Below, piece after piece: positions 16,772-25,993 of a stretch of 64,000 nucleotides of DNA. The stretch covers positions 1 through 64,000 of the forward strand of contig NZ_CABVPL010000001.1 in assembly GCF_902499045.1 (NCBI RefSeq), written 5' to 3'. A program made the translations under genes and the position numbers. Positions within the stretch are counted from its first letter, which is position 1; every line of letters starts with the position of its first letter. The notes below the pieces were generated by a model. The model did not search any database. It was given only the letters and a program-made list of their open reading frames with translations, and had not been told where the DNA came from. The DNA is from Burkholderia latens (GTDB lineage Bacteria > Pseudomonadota > Gammaproteobacteria > Burkholderiales > Burkholderiaceae).

Positions 16772-16812
16772 TTCAATTCACCTAATCTCACCCGGATTGA
16801 ATCGAATTCACC
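16772..16812. promoter_or_regulatory. Repeats between PACE and LysR genes, candidate LysR operator
   Basis: TTCAAT (16772-16777) and ATTGAA (16796-16801) form an inverted repeat with an 18-base spacer. AATTCACC occurs at 16775-16782 and again at 16805-16812, 30 bases apart. The cluster lies in the 147-base divergent gap, the expected place for LysR-type recognition and activation sites. Confidence 0.4.
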
Positions 16813-16840
16813 CGGCCGGCAGACCGGCCCGCGAGGCTCC

Positions 16841-17764
16841 GTGTTCTCGAAAATTCCCCTGACCGCATTGCGTGTATTCGAGTCGTGCGCGCGGCTCGGC
16901 ACGTTCAAGGCGGCCGCCGACGAACTCTCCGTGACGCCGGCGGCCGTATCGCATCAGATCAAGTCGCTCGAAAGCCGGCTCGGCGTGCTGCTGTTCGAGC
17001 GCGGCGCGAGCGGCGTGCGGCTCACGGAAGAGGGCGAGCGCCTGTTTCGCGCGTGCCACGACGCGTTGCTCGCCATGAGCCGCGGGCTCGATGCGGTGCG
17101 GCCGGCGGCGGCCGACGCGCGCACACTGGTATTGACCACGACACCCGCGTTCGCGGCGATGTGGCTGATTCCGCGGCTCGGCCGGTTCCGCCGTGTCGAT
17201 CGGCAACTGCACATCAAGGTCGAAACCGGCAATGCGCTCGCCGATCTCGAACGCGACGCACGGATCGACCTCGCGATACGCGCGACGTCGCGCACCTTTG
17301 CGGCGCTGCACGAGATCGCGTTGATCGACGAGTATTTCGGTGCGTACGCGGCGCGCGATTTCGACGTCCGTCGTGCGGACGAGCGGCTGGAGCTGATCGA
17401 AACCACGTGGGATACGCCGCTGCCGGTATCGATCGACTGGGCGTCATGGTGCCGCGCGGCCGGTCGCGAAGCATGGCTCGAGCGCGCGGTGTTCCGCCAT
17501 TACGACGACGAGCACTACGCGCTGCAGGCGGTGCTGCACGGGCAAGGCATCGGACTGCTCAGCTCGGTGCTGGCTGCCGAGCACGTCGAGCGCGACGTGC
17601 TGATGCCGATCGACGCGTCGGTGCGGCTCCCCGGCGCGCGCTTCGTCGCGCTGTGCCGGCCCGGCAGGGAACGCGAGCCGCAGGTGCGCCGGTTTCTCGA
17701 CTGGCTCGAAGCGGAAATCGCGCAGACGCGCGCGGCGGTCGCGCGGATCGCGCCGCGCGCTTGA
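16841..17764 (+). CDS. LysR-type regulator, divergent from the PACE efflux gene
   Basis: A 307-residue LysR protein. The N-terminal winged helix is typical: FESCARLGTFKAAADELSVT then AAVSHQIKSLESRLGVLLFE (about residues 12-51). The effector-binding domain occupies about 90-300. The start is GTG at 16841; earlier in-frame sequence crosses the intergenic operator region. It most likely controls the efflux gene at 16217-16693 in response to a polyamine or biocide, as the orthologous pair does in Acinetobacter. The GcvA/AmpR-like N terminus is consistent with that group. Confidence 0.85.
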   Translation: MFSKIPLTALRVFESCARLGTFKAAADELSVTPAAVSHQIKSLESRLGVLLFERGASGVRLTEEGERLFRACHDALLAMSRGLDAVRPAAADARTLVLTTTPAFAAMWLIPRLGRFRRVDRQLHIKVETGNALADLERDARIDLAIRATSRTFAALHEIALIDEYFGAYAARDFDVRRADERLELIETTWDTPLPVSIDWASWCRAAGREAWLERAVFRHYDDEHYALQAVLHGQGIGLLSSVLAAEHVERDVLMPIDASVRLPGARFVALCRPGREREPQVRRFLDWLEAEIAQTRAAVARIAPRA

Positions 17765-17817
17765 AGCAACGGTTCAGCGCCGGCGTTGCGCGCGCAGCGC
17801 GCGCATCGCGTCGTTCG

Positions 17818-18972
17818 TCACCCGAAGCGCACGCAATACACCGGCGGCAAATGTGCGGAAACCTGTCGCCAGTGTTCGCCGCCATCGTTGGACGTCCATA
17901 GCCCGCCCGTCGTCGACGCGATTGCGAGACGCGCGCCCGTATCGTCCACCGCCAGCCCGTGCCGATACACGAGGTCGTAGGCGGGCGCGGGCGGCAAGCC
18001 GTCCGACAGGCTCTCGAAACTGCGGCCGCCGTCGCGCGTGCGCGTGACGACGAGCCGGCCGTTCACCGGAATCCGGCATGCATCCTTCACGGCCGGCACG
18101 AACCACGCGGTGTCGGGATCGCGCGGATGCACGGCGACCGCGAAGCCGAAGCTCGACGGCTGCGCTTCGATCCGCTGCCAGTGCGCGGCGCCGTCGGTCG
18201 AGCGGAAAATCGCGCAGTGATGCTGAGTCCACAGCACGTCGGGGTTGGCCGCGCACTGGACGACGCGATGCGGATCTTGCACGTTCGGCTCGCCGCGCCG
18301 CTCGGGCGGCATGTAGTCGGCTTCCATGCCGTCGGCGCTGACGCGCCACGTCGCACCGCCGTCGAAGGTTTGCCACACGCCGCCGCACGAGATGCCGATC
18401 GTCACGTGCCGGCTGTCGCGCGGATCGACCATCACCGAATGGATGCCCGGCGCATCGTAGCCGCCGCCGAACCACTCCGGCCGCTCCGGGCGGTCCCACA
18501 GCGCGCGGTTGAGCGCCCATGAATCGCCGCCGTCGGCGGAGCGGAACAGTCCGCCTGGTATCGTGCCTGCCCACAGTACGCCGGGCTCGTCGGCGCCACC
18601 GGCTTCGAGCGACCAGATCTGCTGGAGCGTCCACGGCGGGCGCGGCGGAGCGGGCGCTTCGTCGGCGTCGGCGGCGCCGCCGGCGCTTGCGTGTGCGCCG
18701 GTGTCGGCGCGCGGCGGGTCGGCGGGCTGAGGCGGGTAGACGGGCACCGCGCATTCTTCCCATGCGGGCGCGCCGGCGCGGCGGCGATGCAGCTTTACGC
18801 CGAAATGGCCAAGGTTGAGCGCTGCATACAGCGTGCCGTCGCGCGGGTCGGCGAGCGCCATGCTGACCGGTTCGCCAATGAAGTCCGGTTCGCCGAGCGC
18901 CCAGCCGCCACGACCGTCGGCGTGCAGCACGAACAGGCCCTTGCGGGTCGCGACGAGCAGTCGATCGTTCAT
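17818..18972 (-). CDS. BNR/sialidase-like beta-propeller protein
   Basis: A 384-residue protein without a signal peptide, made of repeated blades with Asp-box motifs of the S-x-D-x-G-x-T-W kind: RSADGGDSWALN, QTFDGGATWRVS, RSTDGAAHWQRI, RTRDGGRSFESL, TSNDGGEHWRQV. A proline/alanine-rich insert (about residues 80-112) interrupts the fold. Such six- or seven-bladed proteins are annotated as exo-alpha-sialidases, but the catalytic arginine triad and nucleophile tyrosine of true sialidases are not evident, so enzymatic activity is doubtful. AAGGAG precedes the ATG. It follows the MoaD-like gene by 54 bases on the same strand, an operon of two. Confidence 0.75.
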   Translation of the reverse strand: MNDRLLVATRKGLFVLHADGRGGWALGEPDFIGEPVSMALADPRDGTLYAALNLGHFGVKLHRRRAGAPAWEECAVPVYPPQPADPPRADTGAHASAGGAADADEAPAPPRPPWTLQQIWSLEAGGADEPGVLWAGTIPGGLFRSADGGDSWALNRALWDRPERPEWFGGGYDAPGIHSVMVDPRDSRHVTIGISCGGVWQTFDGGATWRVSADGMEADYMPPERRGEPNVQDPHRVVQCAANPDVLWTQHHCAIFRSTDGAAHWQRIEAQPSSFGFAVAVHPRDPDTAWFVPAVKDACRIPVNGRLVVTRTRDGGRSFESLSDGLPPAPAYDLVYRHGLAVDDTGARLAIASTTGGLWTSNDGGEHWRQVSAHLPPVYCVRFG

Positions 18973-19026
18973 GTCGGGTGTCTCCTTGGGCTCGATCGGG
19001 CGCGTGCTTCGATGCGGATATGCCCG

Positions 19027-19296
19027 TTATCCGCCGGACAATGCCTGCACGACATACACGCGGCTGTCCGCGCCGAGCGGATCGGACAGGCGCTGCCGGT
19101 CGCGTACCGGGTGGCCGTCGATGAACACCGACAAGTGCTTTCGCAGCGCGCCCTGATCGTCGACGATATAGCCGCGCAGCCGCGGTTGTTCGCCGAACAC
19201 GGTTTCGAGCGCTTCGGCGAGCGTGCGGGCGCCGACGTCGCGCTCGGGCGTGTCGATGTGCCGCTGGATCGACGCCGCGAAGAAGAGGTGAGCCAT
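19027..19296 (-). CDS. MoaD/ThiS-family ubiquitin-like sulfur-carrier protein
   Basis: An 89-residue beta-grasp protein ending in Gly-Gly (YVVQALSGG), the tail that is adenylated or thiocarboxylated in MoaD and ThiS. Features of the fold are LAEALETVFGEQPRLRGYIV (helix and turn) and LSVFIDGHPV. The start at 19296 follows a run lacking coding bias. There is no moaE, thiG or E1-like gene nearby. Its partner is the beta-propeller gene downstream. Possible roles are sulfur donation or protein conjugation; neither is shown. Confidence 0.75.
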   Translation of the reverse strand: MAHLFFAASIQRHIDTPERDVGARTLAEALETVFGEQPRLRGYIVDDQGALRKHLSVFIDGHPVRDRQRLSDPLGADSRVYVVQALSGG

Positions 19297-19447
19297 GTCA
19301 GTGGCTGGCAGCAGCCGCGCAGGGGGAACGGTCTGTAGTGTAGGCGATCGATCGGGCCGGTAGCGAGCGGCATTGCCGTAAGGCCGGCGCTGCCGCACCG
19401 TTGCTGCGGCGCGCCATTACCGCGGCGCCCGATCGCTCGGCGGCGCG

Positions 19448-19846
19448 CTATGCGTACTTGTCGCCGACCGTGCTGCGGACCGGATACGTGTCGTAGACGA
19501 TGATCATGCGTTCGATGCGCGCGTCTTCGGCGAATTCGAATACGTCGACGCACTCGAACCGCACCGCGGAGCCGTCCTTCAGCCCCCAGTCGTAGACGAA
19601 ATAGCCGGTCGCCCGACGTGCGCCGGTCGTGCTGACGCAGATGTCGATCGGCGTGATCCGGCTTTGCCCCGATGCGGCCACGACCTTGTCGAAGAAAGGC
19701 TGTGGCGACATCCAGCCGAGGAACGGCGAGAATATTTGCGCATCCGGCGTGAACAACGCGCAGATCGCGGCGGCGTCGCCGCGTTCGAGCGTTTTCAGGT
19801 AGGTATCGACCTGCCGCGTGTATAGTGCGTCGGACGACGAGATCAT
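19448..19846 (-). CDS. NTF2-like (SnoaL-type) small protein
   Basis: A 132-residue protein with the cone-shaped NTF2-like fold: an N-terminal helix (YLKTLERGDAAAICALFTPD) followed by strands (RATGYFVYDWGL, AVRFECVDVFEF, ARIERMIIVYDTYPV). The A-x-x-FTPDAQIFSP segment is typical. Members are isomerases, cyclases, dehydratases or ligand-binding proteins. A GGAGAAA site precedes the ATG at 19846. It is divergent, with 72 bases between, from the LysR gene at 19919, which probably regulates it. Confidence 0.75.
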   Translation of the reverse strand: MISSSDALYTRQVDTYLKTLERGDAAAICALFTPDAQIFSPFLGWMSPQPFFDKVVAASGQSRITPIDICVSTTGARRATGYFVYDWGLKDGSAVRFECVDVFEFAEDARIERMIIVYDTYPVRSTVGDKYA

Positions 19847-19918
19847 GGTATTTCTCCGCTGATTGTTGACGAGCCATCCGCGATCGCGGTCGGGCTCAAT
19901 CACGATAGCGATGCAGCG

Positions 19919-20860
19919 ATGGCCGAACAAACGAAAAATCCGCAATCCGGGTATGCCGGACGCGCATATCCGCTCGCGGATCTCACCCGCGCGCTGCCGC
20001 CGCTGACGGCGTTCCAGGCCTTTGTCGCCGCCGCCGAGCTCGGCAGTTTCAACCGCGCGGCCGAGCATCTGTGCCGGACGCAGGGCGCGGTGAGCCGGCA
20101 GGTGCAGCAGCTCGAAGCGCATTACCGGTGCGCATTGTTCGTGCGTCATCCGTCGGGGCTCACGTTGACCGCCGAAGGCGCCGCGTTGCTGACGGTCGCC
20201 GTCGACGTGCTCGCACAGTTGGCGCGACACGCGCATGCGCATGCGCACGCCGCGTCGACCCTTACGTTGCGCCTGCCCTCCACGTTCGCGATCCGCTGGC
20301 TGCTGCCGCGGCTGGCGGCGCTCAATCACGCGTTGCCGCGCACCGAGCTGCGCATTCATACGTCGGCGGACGACACGCCGGATTTCACCGACGCCGGTTT
20401 CGATGCGATCGTCGTGCGCGGCAGCGGAAACTGGCCCGGCATGGCGGCGGTGCCGCTGTTCGACGAATGCCTGACGCCGATGTGTACGCGCGAGGCCGGC
20501 GCGTCGGTGAAGTCCGTCGCCGATCTCGCGCGCGCGACGCTGCTGCATCCTGCAAGCAACCGCGACGAATGGCGCTGCTGGCTGAACGCAGTCGGCGCGA
20601 CGCAGGTCGACCCGGCCGCCGGCCTCGTGTTCGATACGCTGGAACTGACGCTGACGGCCGCGGCACAGGGGCACGGCGTCGCGATCGGCGATCCGCGCAT
20701 GGCGGCGGACCGGCTGGCCGCGGGAACATTGGTTGCGCCGTTTCCGGATGTAGTGCGCAACGGTCTCGGCTACTACCTCGTCTATCCGGCGCAGCGCGCC
20801 GCGCAACCGGCGATTCAGGCGCTCGCGGACGTGCTGACGCGGCTCGCGCGCGACGATTGA
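19919..20860 (+). CDS. LysR-type regulator (GcvA-like), divergent from NTF2-like gene
   Basis: A 313-residue LysR protein. The winged helix is FVAAAELGSFNRAAEHLCRT with AVSRQVQQLEAHYRCALF (about residues 37-76). A His/Ala-rich linker (RHAHAHAHAAS) is unusual, followed by the substrate-binding-like domain with the typical LRLPSTFAIRWLLPRL start. The likely target is the divergent NTF2-like gene; the ligand is unknown. Confidence 0.82.
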   Translation: MAEQTKNPQSGYAGRAYPLADLTRALPPLTAFQAFVAAAELGSFNRAAEHLCRTQGAVSRQVQQLEAHYRCALFVRHPSGLTLTAEGAALLTVAVDVLAQLARHAHAHAHAASTLTLRLPSTFAIRWLLPRLAALNHALPRTELRIHTSADDTPDFTDAGFDAIVVRGSGNWPGMAAVPLFDECLTPMCTREAGASVKSVADLARATLLHPASNRDEWRCWLNAVGATQVDPAAGLVFDTLELTLTAAAQGHGVAIGDPRMAADRLAAGTLVAPFPDVVRNGLGYYLVYPAQRAAQPAIQALADVLTRLARDD

Positions 20861-20890
20861 AGGCGCGGCAACCGCGCGCCCGGCGATCTG

Positions 20891-21580
20891 CTAAACCGGA
20901 ATCGACTGCCCCCGCACCTTGATCCCGAGCCGCACGATGCCGATTACCGCGTTCGACAGCCAAGTGAGCACGCGCGGCATCCCGCGCCGCCGGATATCGA
21001 GCAGCAGCACGATCCGCACTTCATCGCTGTCGTTCCACACCTCGTGCACGAACGTGTCGTCCCACAGCAGGAAGCGGCCTTCTTCGAGCCGGTATTCGTG
21101 GCCGTCGACCTTGAGCACGGCAGCCGGCGTACCGTCTGCGTGTTTCGGCATCGACAGCACCAGATAGCCGCGCAGGATGCCGCGGAACGGCCCGCGATGC
21201 GGCGGGATGTGCTTGCCCGGCGCCAGGAACGACAGCGACGCCGACAGCACGTCCGGCGACGCCGCGACGATCGCCTCGACGGTCGGGCAGCGCGACAGGT
21301 TGCGCGGAAACGGCTGGCCGTAAGCCTGCATGATGAACATCCGCCAGTCGCGCGCGTCGTTGGCCGAGATGTCGTGCTGCTCGCGCATGATCTCGTGAAA
21401 GCGCGGGATGCGCGGCAGGTCGCGCGCGACGGCGAGCGCTTCCGCGCGGATGGCCGGCCACGCGCGCACGAAACGTTCGGCGTCGGGAAATGCGGCCGTG
21501 TCGAGCACCGCGCCGCTGTCGATATGGCGGTCGTACAGCGTGCGAAGCAGGCCGGCTGCATAGTCGTAAACGACGGACAT
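20891..21580 (-). CDS. Aspartyl/asparaginyl beta-hydroxylase domain protein (LpxO-like)
   Basis: A 229-residue Fe(II)/2-oxoglutarate-dependent hydroxylase. The iron and cosubstrate motifs are visible: PGKHIPPHRGPFRGILRGYL (first histidine and the RG-x-LR 2OG-contact segment) and LLWDDTFVHEVWNDSDEVRI (second histidine). A hydrophobic C-terminal segment (LTWLSNAVIGIVRLGIKV) may attach it to the membrane, as in lipid A hydroxylase LpxO. Start choice: ATG at 21580 (MSVVYDYAAGLL) or GTG at 21622; neither has a good ribosome site. The substrate could be lipid A or a peptide. Confidence 0.75.
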   Translation of the reverse strand: MSVVYDYAAGLLRTLYDRHIDSGAVLDTAAFPDAERFVRAWPAIRAEALAVARDLPRIPRFHEIMREQHDISANDARDWRMFIMQAYGQPFPRNLSRCPTVEAIVAASPDVLSASLSFLAPGKHIPPHRGPFRGILRGYLVLSMPKHADGTPAAVLKVDGHEYRLEEGRFLLWDDTFVHEVWNDSDEVRIVLLLDIRRRGMPRVLTWLSNAVIGIVRLGIKVRGQSIPV

Positions 21581-21615
21581 GGTCGATTCGGCGATCCACA
21601 AGGTGTCGTCAGTCT

Positions 21616-21634
21616 GCCCCACGCGCGGTGGGGC
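21616..21634. other. Short perfect hairpin upstream of the hydroxylase gene
   Basis: GCCCCAC (21616-21622) pairs with GTGGGGC (21628-21634), five-base loop. It overlaps the alternative GTG start of the hydroxylase and might influence its translation. There is no T-run, so it is not an intrinsic terminator. Confidence 0.3.
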
Positions 21635-21785
21635 CTGCGTTACGTCAGGTTACGCCGGCTGACGAAAGAATGACAGTTCGATGAAATTCGGCGCATGCGG
21701 CTCGCGACTGCGGGAATAAACGTCCATCGGGCGTCGTCATACGGGATGCAGCACGTCGTCTCGTTGACTTCCGAAGGAGTTGAGC

Positions 21786-22130
21786 ATGAACACGCATTGG
21801 CTGGTGGCCGCCACGGTGGCGGCAATTTCCGTCGCGAGTGTCGCGGCGCCCGCGTCGGCACAGGCACTGACGCGCGCGCAGGTCAGGCAGCAATTGATCG
21901 ACGCTGAAAACGACGGGTCGCGCTTCGTGACCGACACGTCGTATCCCGAGGCGAGCCCGCTGTTTCAGCGGCAAGCCGAGCAGATGCCGCAACGGCAGGC
22001 GGAGACCGCGGTCGGCAGCGCGCCGGCCACGACGTCCGAAGCGGGCAGACCCGCGATGTCGCCGTCGGTTCCGCGCGCGGCCGCGTGCGTGGGCCCCGAG
22101 AGCTTCTGCACGCCGTACTTCGGAAGCTGA
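21786..22130 (+). CDS. DUF4148 domain exported protein
   Basis: A 114-residue protein with a signal peptide (MNTHWLVAATVAAISVASVA, cleaved near ASA/QA) and the DUF4148 core LTRAQVRQQLIDAENDG. The start at 21786 has AAGGAG six bases before it. The two C-terminal cysteines (AACVGPESFCTPYFGS) could form a disulfide. DUF4148 proteins are abundant in Burkholderiaceae and have no known function. A paralogue follows at 22201. Confidence 0.8.
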   Translation: MNTHWLVAATVAAISVASVAAPASAQALTRAQVRQQLIDAENDGSRFVTDTSYPEASPLFQRQAEQMPQRQAETAVGSAPATTSEAGRPAMSPSVPRAAACVGPESFCTPYFGS

Positions 22131-22200
22131 GCTGGCCGCGCACTTTGCCGCGGCTGTATCTTCAACCCGTTGGATCGGTAAAGAAAACCTGCAGGAGCTG

Positions 22201-22470
22201 ATGATGAGAACTTATATCGCACTACTGATGGTGGTCGGCGCGTTCGCCGGTCAATCGTCGTTCGCGCAATCGAATGCGCCGCTGACGCGCGCGCAGGTTC
22301 GGGAAGAGTTGATCCACCTGGAGGCGGCCGGATACGATCCGTCGAAGGGCGACGACGGTGAATATCCGGCGGACATTCAGGCGGCGCAGGCGCGCGTTGC
22401 CGCGGAGGAGCACGCGCGAATGACGGCGTCTGCCGCTGGCGCGGGCGCGCCGGGCGAGATCGGAAACTAG
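22201..22470 (+). CDS. DUF4148 domain exported protein, second copy
   Basis: An 89-residue protein with a signal peptide (MRTYIALLMVVGAFAGQSSFA) and the same core as its neighbour, LTRAQVREELIHLEAAGYDP. AGGAG lies before tandem ATG codons at 22201 and 22204; the second has better spacing. Seventy bases separate it from the first copy, so cotranscription is likely. Function unknown. Confidence 0.78.
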   Translation: MMRTYIALLMVVGAFAGQSSFAQSNAPLTRAQVREELIHLEAAGYDPSKGDDGEYPADIQAAQARVAAEEHARMTASAAGAGAPGEIGN

Positions 22471-22615
22471 ACGCCGATGTGCCCGTACGGACCTTCCGGC
22501 CGCAGACCATCCGGTCGCGCAAGCGGCGCCCGCGGCGCGCATGCTGTAACGCGCGCCCGCGGACATCGCCGCGTCGTGCGGCGGCGTGCCGAGCGTGGCG
22601 TCATGCCGCTGCACA

Positions 22616-22651
22616 CGCCCTTCGCGCCGCCCGCTGGGGGGGCGAAGGGCG
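22616..22651. terminator. Hairpin between convergent DUF4148 and denD
   Basis: CGCCCTTCGC (22616-22625) pairs perfectly with GCGAAGGGCG (22642-22651). It lies just past the denD stop (22658, minus) and past the DUF4148 gene. No T-run on either side, so it may be a Rho-assisted or weak two-way terminator. Confidence 0.5.
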
Positions 22652-22657
22652 CGGCCA

Positions 22658-23629
22658 TCAACGCCGTTCGTCGGCGATATAGCTGCGGATCACGTCCGCG
22701 AGCGACGTATCGCCCTTCAACCCGAGCGCTTCCGCACGCGTCGTGTCCCAGCGGCCCGGCCAGCTGCCGACGATCTTCTCGACGCGTTCGTCCGGCGCAT
22801 GGCGGATCAGCTTCACGGCGTCGTTGCCCGCGACTTCGCGCAGCGCTTCTATCATTTCATCGACCGACACCGACAGCCCCGGCAGGTTGATCACGCGCTT
22901 GTTGCCGAGCTGCTCGCCGTCGAGCTCGCAACCGGCGACGAGCGCTTCGATCGCGCCGCGCGGCGACAGCAGCCACAGCCGCGTCGAGCCCGGCACCGGG
23001 CACACGCTTTCCTCGCCGTTCAGCGGCTCGCGGATGATGCCGCTCGCGAACGACGATGCCGCCGCATTCGGGCGGCCCGGCCGCACGCTGATGGTCGGCA
23101 GCCGCAGCACGCGGCCGTCGACGAAGCCGCGCCGCGCGTAATCGCACAGCAGCAGCTCGGCGATCGCCTTCTGCGCGCCGTACGACGATTGCGGGTTCAA
23201 CGCGGTGTCGTCCTGCACGACGTCGGGCAGCGCGCCGCCGTACACGGCCACCGAGCTCGTGAACACGACGCGAGGCCTGTGGCCGCGCGCGCGGCACACT
23301 TCGAGCAGCGTGCGCGATGCGTCGAGATTGATCCGCATGCCGAGGTCGAAATCCGCTTCGGCCTGTCCGCTGACGATCGCCGCGAGGTGGAAGATCGCGC
23401 CGGTCTGCGTGTCGATCGCGCTTTCGAGCACCGCGCGATCGGCGATGTCGCCGACGATCGACGTCACGCGCGCGTCGCCGAAGTCGCTGCCCTGCACGAC
23501 GTCGAGCAGCACCAGCTCGTCGATCTTGCCGGTCAGGCCGTCGGGGCCGGTCAGTTCGCCGCGCTCGAGCAGCTTGCGCGCGAGACGCTGGCCGAGAAAG
23601 CCGGCGCCGCCGGTGATCAGTACTTTCAT
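22658..23629 (-). CDS. denD: D-erythronate dehydrogenase (NAD-dependent epimerase/dehydratase family)
   Basis: A 323-residue short-chain (extended SDR) enzyme. The nucleotide-binding motif is GGAGFLG (7-13); the catalytic pair is Y-x-x-x-K in SSYGAQKAIAELL, with the upstream serine in VVFTSSVAVYGG. In the characterised acid-sugar pathway (DUF1537 kinase clusters), DenD oxidises D-erythronate at C2 to 2-oxo-tetronate. It is the last gene of the operon, 29 bases after otnI. Identification rests on the fold plus the complete pathway alongside. Confidence 0.88.
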   Translation of the reverse strand: MKVLITGGAGFLGQRLARKLLERGELTGPDGLTGKIDELVLLDVVQGSDFGDARVTSIVGDIADRAVLESAIDTQTGAIFHLAAIVSGQAEADFDLGMRINLDASRTLLEVCRARGHRPRVVFTSSVAVYGGALPDVVQDDTALNPQSSYGAQKAIAELLLCDYARRGFVDGRVLRLPTISVRPGRPNAAASSFASGIIREPLNGEESVCPVPGSTRLWLLSPRGAIEALVAGCELDGEQLGNKRVINLPGLSVSVDEMIEALREVAGNDAVKLIRHAPDERVEKIVGSWPGRWDTTRAEALGLKGDTSLADVIRSYIADERR

Positions 23630-23657
23630 GTTCGTTGCCCTCGTTGAAATGCTTGGA

Positions 23658-24434
23658 TCACAGGTACGGCTTCAGCCAGCCGAGTCCTTCCGACGTGCCG
23701 GCCTTCGGGCGATATTCGCAGCCGATCCAGCCGTCGTAGCCGAGCGCGTCGATCAGCGCGAACAGATACGGGTAGTTCAGTTCGCCGACATCCGGCTCGT
23801 GACGCTCGGGCACGCCAGCGATCTGGATGTGGCCGATGCCCGCGAAATCGCGCTTGAGCTTCATCGCGAGATCGCCCTCGACGATCTGGCAGTGATAGCA
23901 GTCGAACTGCACCTTCAGGTTCGGCGCACCGACCTCCGCGCAGATGTCGTGCGCATCGTCCTGGCGGCTCAGGAAATAGCCGGGCATGTCGCGCTGGTTG
24001 ATCGGTTCGATCAGGACGGTGATGCCGTGTGCGGCGGCGGCCTGCGCCGCGTGCCGCAGGTTCGCGACGTAGGTGTCGCGATGGCGCGCGCGGTCGGCGC
24101 CCGGCGCGACCATCCCGGCCATCACGTGCAGTTTCTTGTTGCCGAGCACGCGCGCATAGTCGAGTGCCTGGTCGATGCCGTGGCGGAATTCGTCCTCGCG
24201 GCCCGGCAGCGACGCAATCCCGCGTTCGCCGGCGGCCCAGTCGCCGGGCGGCGCGTTGAACAGCGCCTGCTCGAGGTTGTGTGCGTCGAGGCGCGCGCGA
24301 ATGTCCTCGGCGGCGAAGTCGTACGGGAACAGGTATTCGACGGCCTTGAAGCCGTCATGCGAGGCGGCGGCGAAGCGTTCGAGGAACGCGTGCTCGGTGT
24401 ACATCATCGAGAGATTGGCGGCGAAGCGCGGCAT
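23658..24434 (-). CDS. otnI: 2-oxo-tetronate isomerase (Hyi/xylose isomerase-like TIM barrel)
   Basis: A 258-residue TIM-barrel enzyme related to hydroxypyruvate isomerase. Typical segments are [20 protein letters not shown] at the N terminus, [15 protein letters not shown] (metal-binding Glu), [15 protein letters not shown] (Asp/His) and [20 protein letters not shown] near the end. In the pathway it converts 2-oxo-tetronate to 3-oxo-tetronate, joining the D-erythronate and L-threonate branches. The start at 24434 begins the conserved motif; longer in-frame sequence runs antisense or out of frame through the upstream genes. Confidence 0.9.
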   Translation of the reverse strand: MPRFAANLSMMYTEHAFLERFAAASHDGFKAVEYLFPYDFAAEDIRARLDAHNLEQALFNAPPGDWAAGERGIASLPGREDEFRHGIDQALDYARVLGNKKLHVMAGMVAPGADRARHRDTYVANLRHAAQAAAAHGITVLIEPINQRDMPGYFLSRQDDAHDICAEVGAPNLKVQFDCYHCQIVEGDLAMKLKRDFAGIGHIQIAGVPERHEPDVGELNYPYLFALIDALGYDGWIGCEYRPKAGTSEGLGWLKPYL

Positions 24435-24517
24435 GGCAGCAGGTCCTGTGGATGAATGGGGCGGGGCGCACGGCGCCCCGCGTCGAATGATGGCGCGTCC
24501 GGCAGCGGCTCGTCGGT

Positions 24518-25843
24518 TCAGCGGTTCACGAGTTTTGCGGGCGTGAGCCACACGGCGATCGCGCCGATCACGAGCATGCCGGCCAGCACGTACATGCCGG
24601 ACGACGTACTGTGCGTGACGTCCTTCAGATAGCCGATCACGTACGGGCTCGCGAACCCGGCGAGGTTGCCGACCGAGTTGATGATCGCGATCCCGGCCGC
24701 GGCCGCGGAGCCGGCGAGGAACGCCGTCGGCAGCGACCAGAACAGCGGTGCGCAGGTCAGCACGCCGCCCGCCGCGAGCGACAGGAACACGATCGACACC
24801 GCCGTATTGTGCGAGTACGACGCGGCGACCGCAAACCCGACCGCGCCCATCAGCGCCGGCACGATCAAGTGCCAGCGGCGTTCGCGGCGCTTGTCCGCGC
24901 TGTGGCCGAACACGTTCATCACGACGATCGCGACGACGAACGGAATCGCCGACAGCAGCCCGATCTGCAGCGTGTCGGTGATGCCGGTCGATTTGACGAG
25001 CGTCGGCATCCAGAACGTGAGCCCGTACTGGCCGGTGACGAACGCGAAATAGATCAGCGACATCCACCACATGCGCGGGTCGGCGAACACGGCCTTCAGC
25101 GAGTGACCGTGCTTCTGCTGCTCTTGCGGCTGCGCGGCGATTTCGTCCTCGAGCAATTGCTTCTCGCGCTCGTCGAGCCACTTCGCGCCGCGGATGCTGT
25201 TGTCGAGATACAGGATCGTCGCGATGCCGACGAGCACGGCCGGCACGGCCTCGATCATGAACATCCATTGCCAGCCGTGAAAGCCCGAGCCGCCGTGAAA
25301 GCGTTCCATGATCCAGCCCGACAACGGGTTGCCGAAAATGCCCGATACCGGAATCGCCGACATGAACACCGCGATGATCTTCGCGCGGCGATGCGACGGG
25401 AACCAGTACGTGAGGTACAGGATCACGCCCGGATAGAAGCCGGCTTCCGCGAGACCGAGCAGGAAGCGCAGCACGTAGAACTGCGTCGGCGTCTTCACGA
25501 ACGCGAACAGCGCGGACAGCAGCCCCCACGTGATCATGATCCGCGCGATCCAGATGCGCGCGCCGATGCGGTGCATCAGCAGGTTGCTCGGCAGCTCGAA
25601 CAGGAAGTAGCCGAGGAAGAAGATGCCGGCGCCGAGGCCGAACACGGTTTCGCTGAATGCGAGATCCTGTGACATCTGCAGCTTCGCGAAGCCGACGTTC
25701 ACGCGGTCGAGATACGCGACCACGTAGCAGAGCATCAGGAACGGCACGATCCGCCAGAACACTTTCTTGTACGTGCGGTCGAGTTCGCCCGAGTGGGCGG
25801 CCGCGGCGGGCGAGCGGCTTGCGGCCGCGTCGAGAGCAGTCAT
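24518..25843 (-). CDS. MFS transporter, probable tetronate/acid-sugar importer
   Basis: A 441-residue major facilitator of the anion:cation symporter (phthalate/glucarate) type. Twelve helices; the first contains the family motif [20 protein letters not shown], and the loop between helices 2 and 3 is [19 protein letters not shown] long central loop ([20 protein letters not shown]) separates the halves. The start is ATG at 25843 with GGAG upstream. Its place inside the den/otn operon makes L-threonate or D-erythronate the likely substrate. Confidence 0.85.
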   Translation of the reverse strand: MTALDAAASRSPAAAAHSGELDRTYKKVFWRIVPFLMLCYVVAYLDRVNVGFAKLQMSQDLAFSETVFGLGAGIFFLGYFLFELPSNLLMHRIGARIWIARIMITWGLLSALFAFVKTPTQFYVLRFLLGLAEAGFYPGVILYLTYWFPSHRRAKIIAVFMSAIPVSGIFGNPLSGWIMERFHGGSGFHGWQWMFMIEAVPAVLVGIATILYLDNSIRGAKWLDEREKQLLEDEIAAQPQEQQKHGHSLKAVFADPRMWWMSLIYFAFVTGQYGLTFWMPTLVKSTGITDTLQIGLLSAIPFVVAIVVMNVFGHSADKRRERRWHLIVPALMGAVGFAVAASYSHNTAVSIVFLSLAAGGVLTCAPLFWSLPTAFLAGSAAAAGIAIINSVGNLAGFASPYVIGYLKDVTHSTSSGMYVLAGMLVIGAIAVWLTPAKLVNR

Positions 25844-25993
25844 CGTCGTCTCCAGTAATGTTATGTGCCGGCGGTGTGTGCGCCGCCGGATCATGCGTGT
25901 GCTGACGGAAGGGCCCGCGCACACGGCGGGCTTCTGAATCGGTTTGCAGTCCTGCATGAAGCGCGACGCACGATTCGTTCGGCGCGCGTGGCG

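Noticed and set aside
22477-22890. Plus-strand open frame across the denD terminator hairpin
   Set aside because: It runs through the hairpin into antisense denD and is Arg/Pro-rich without motifs.
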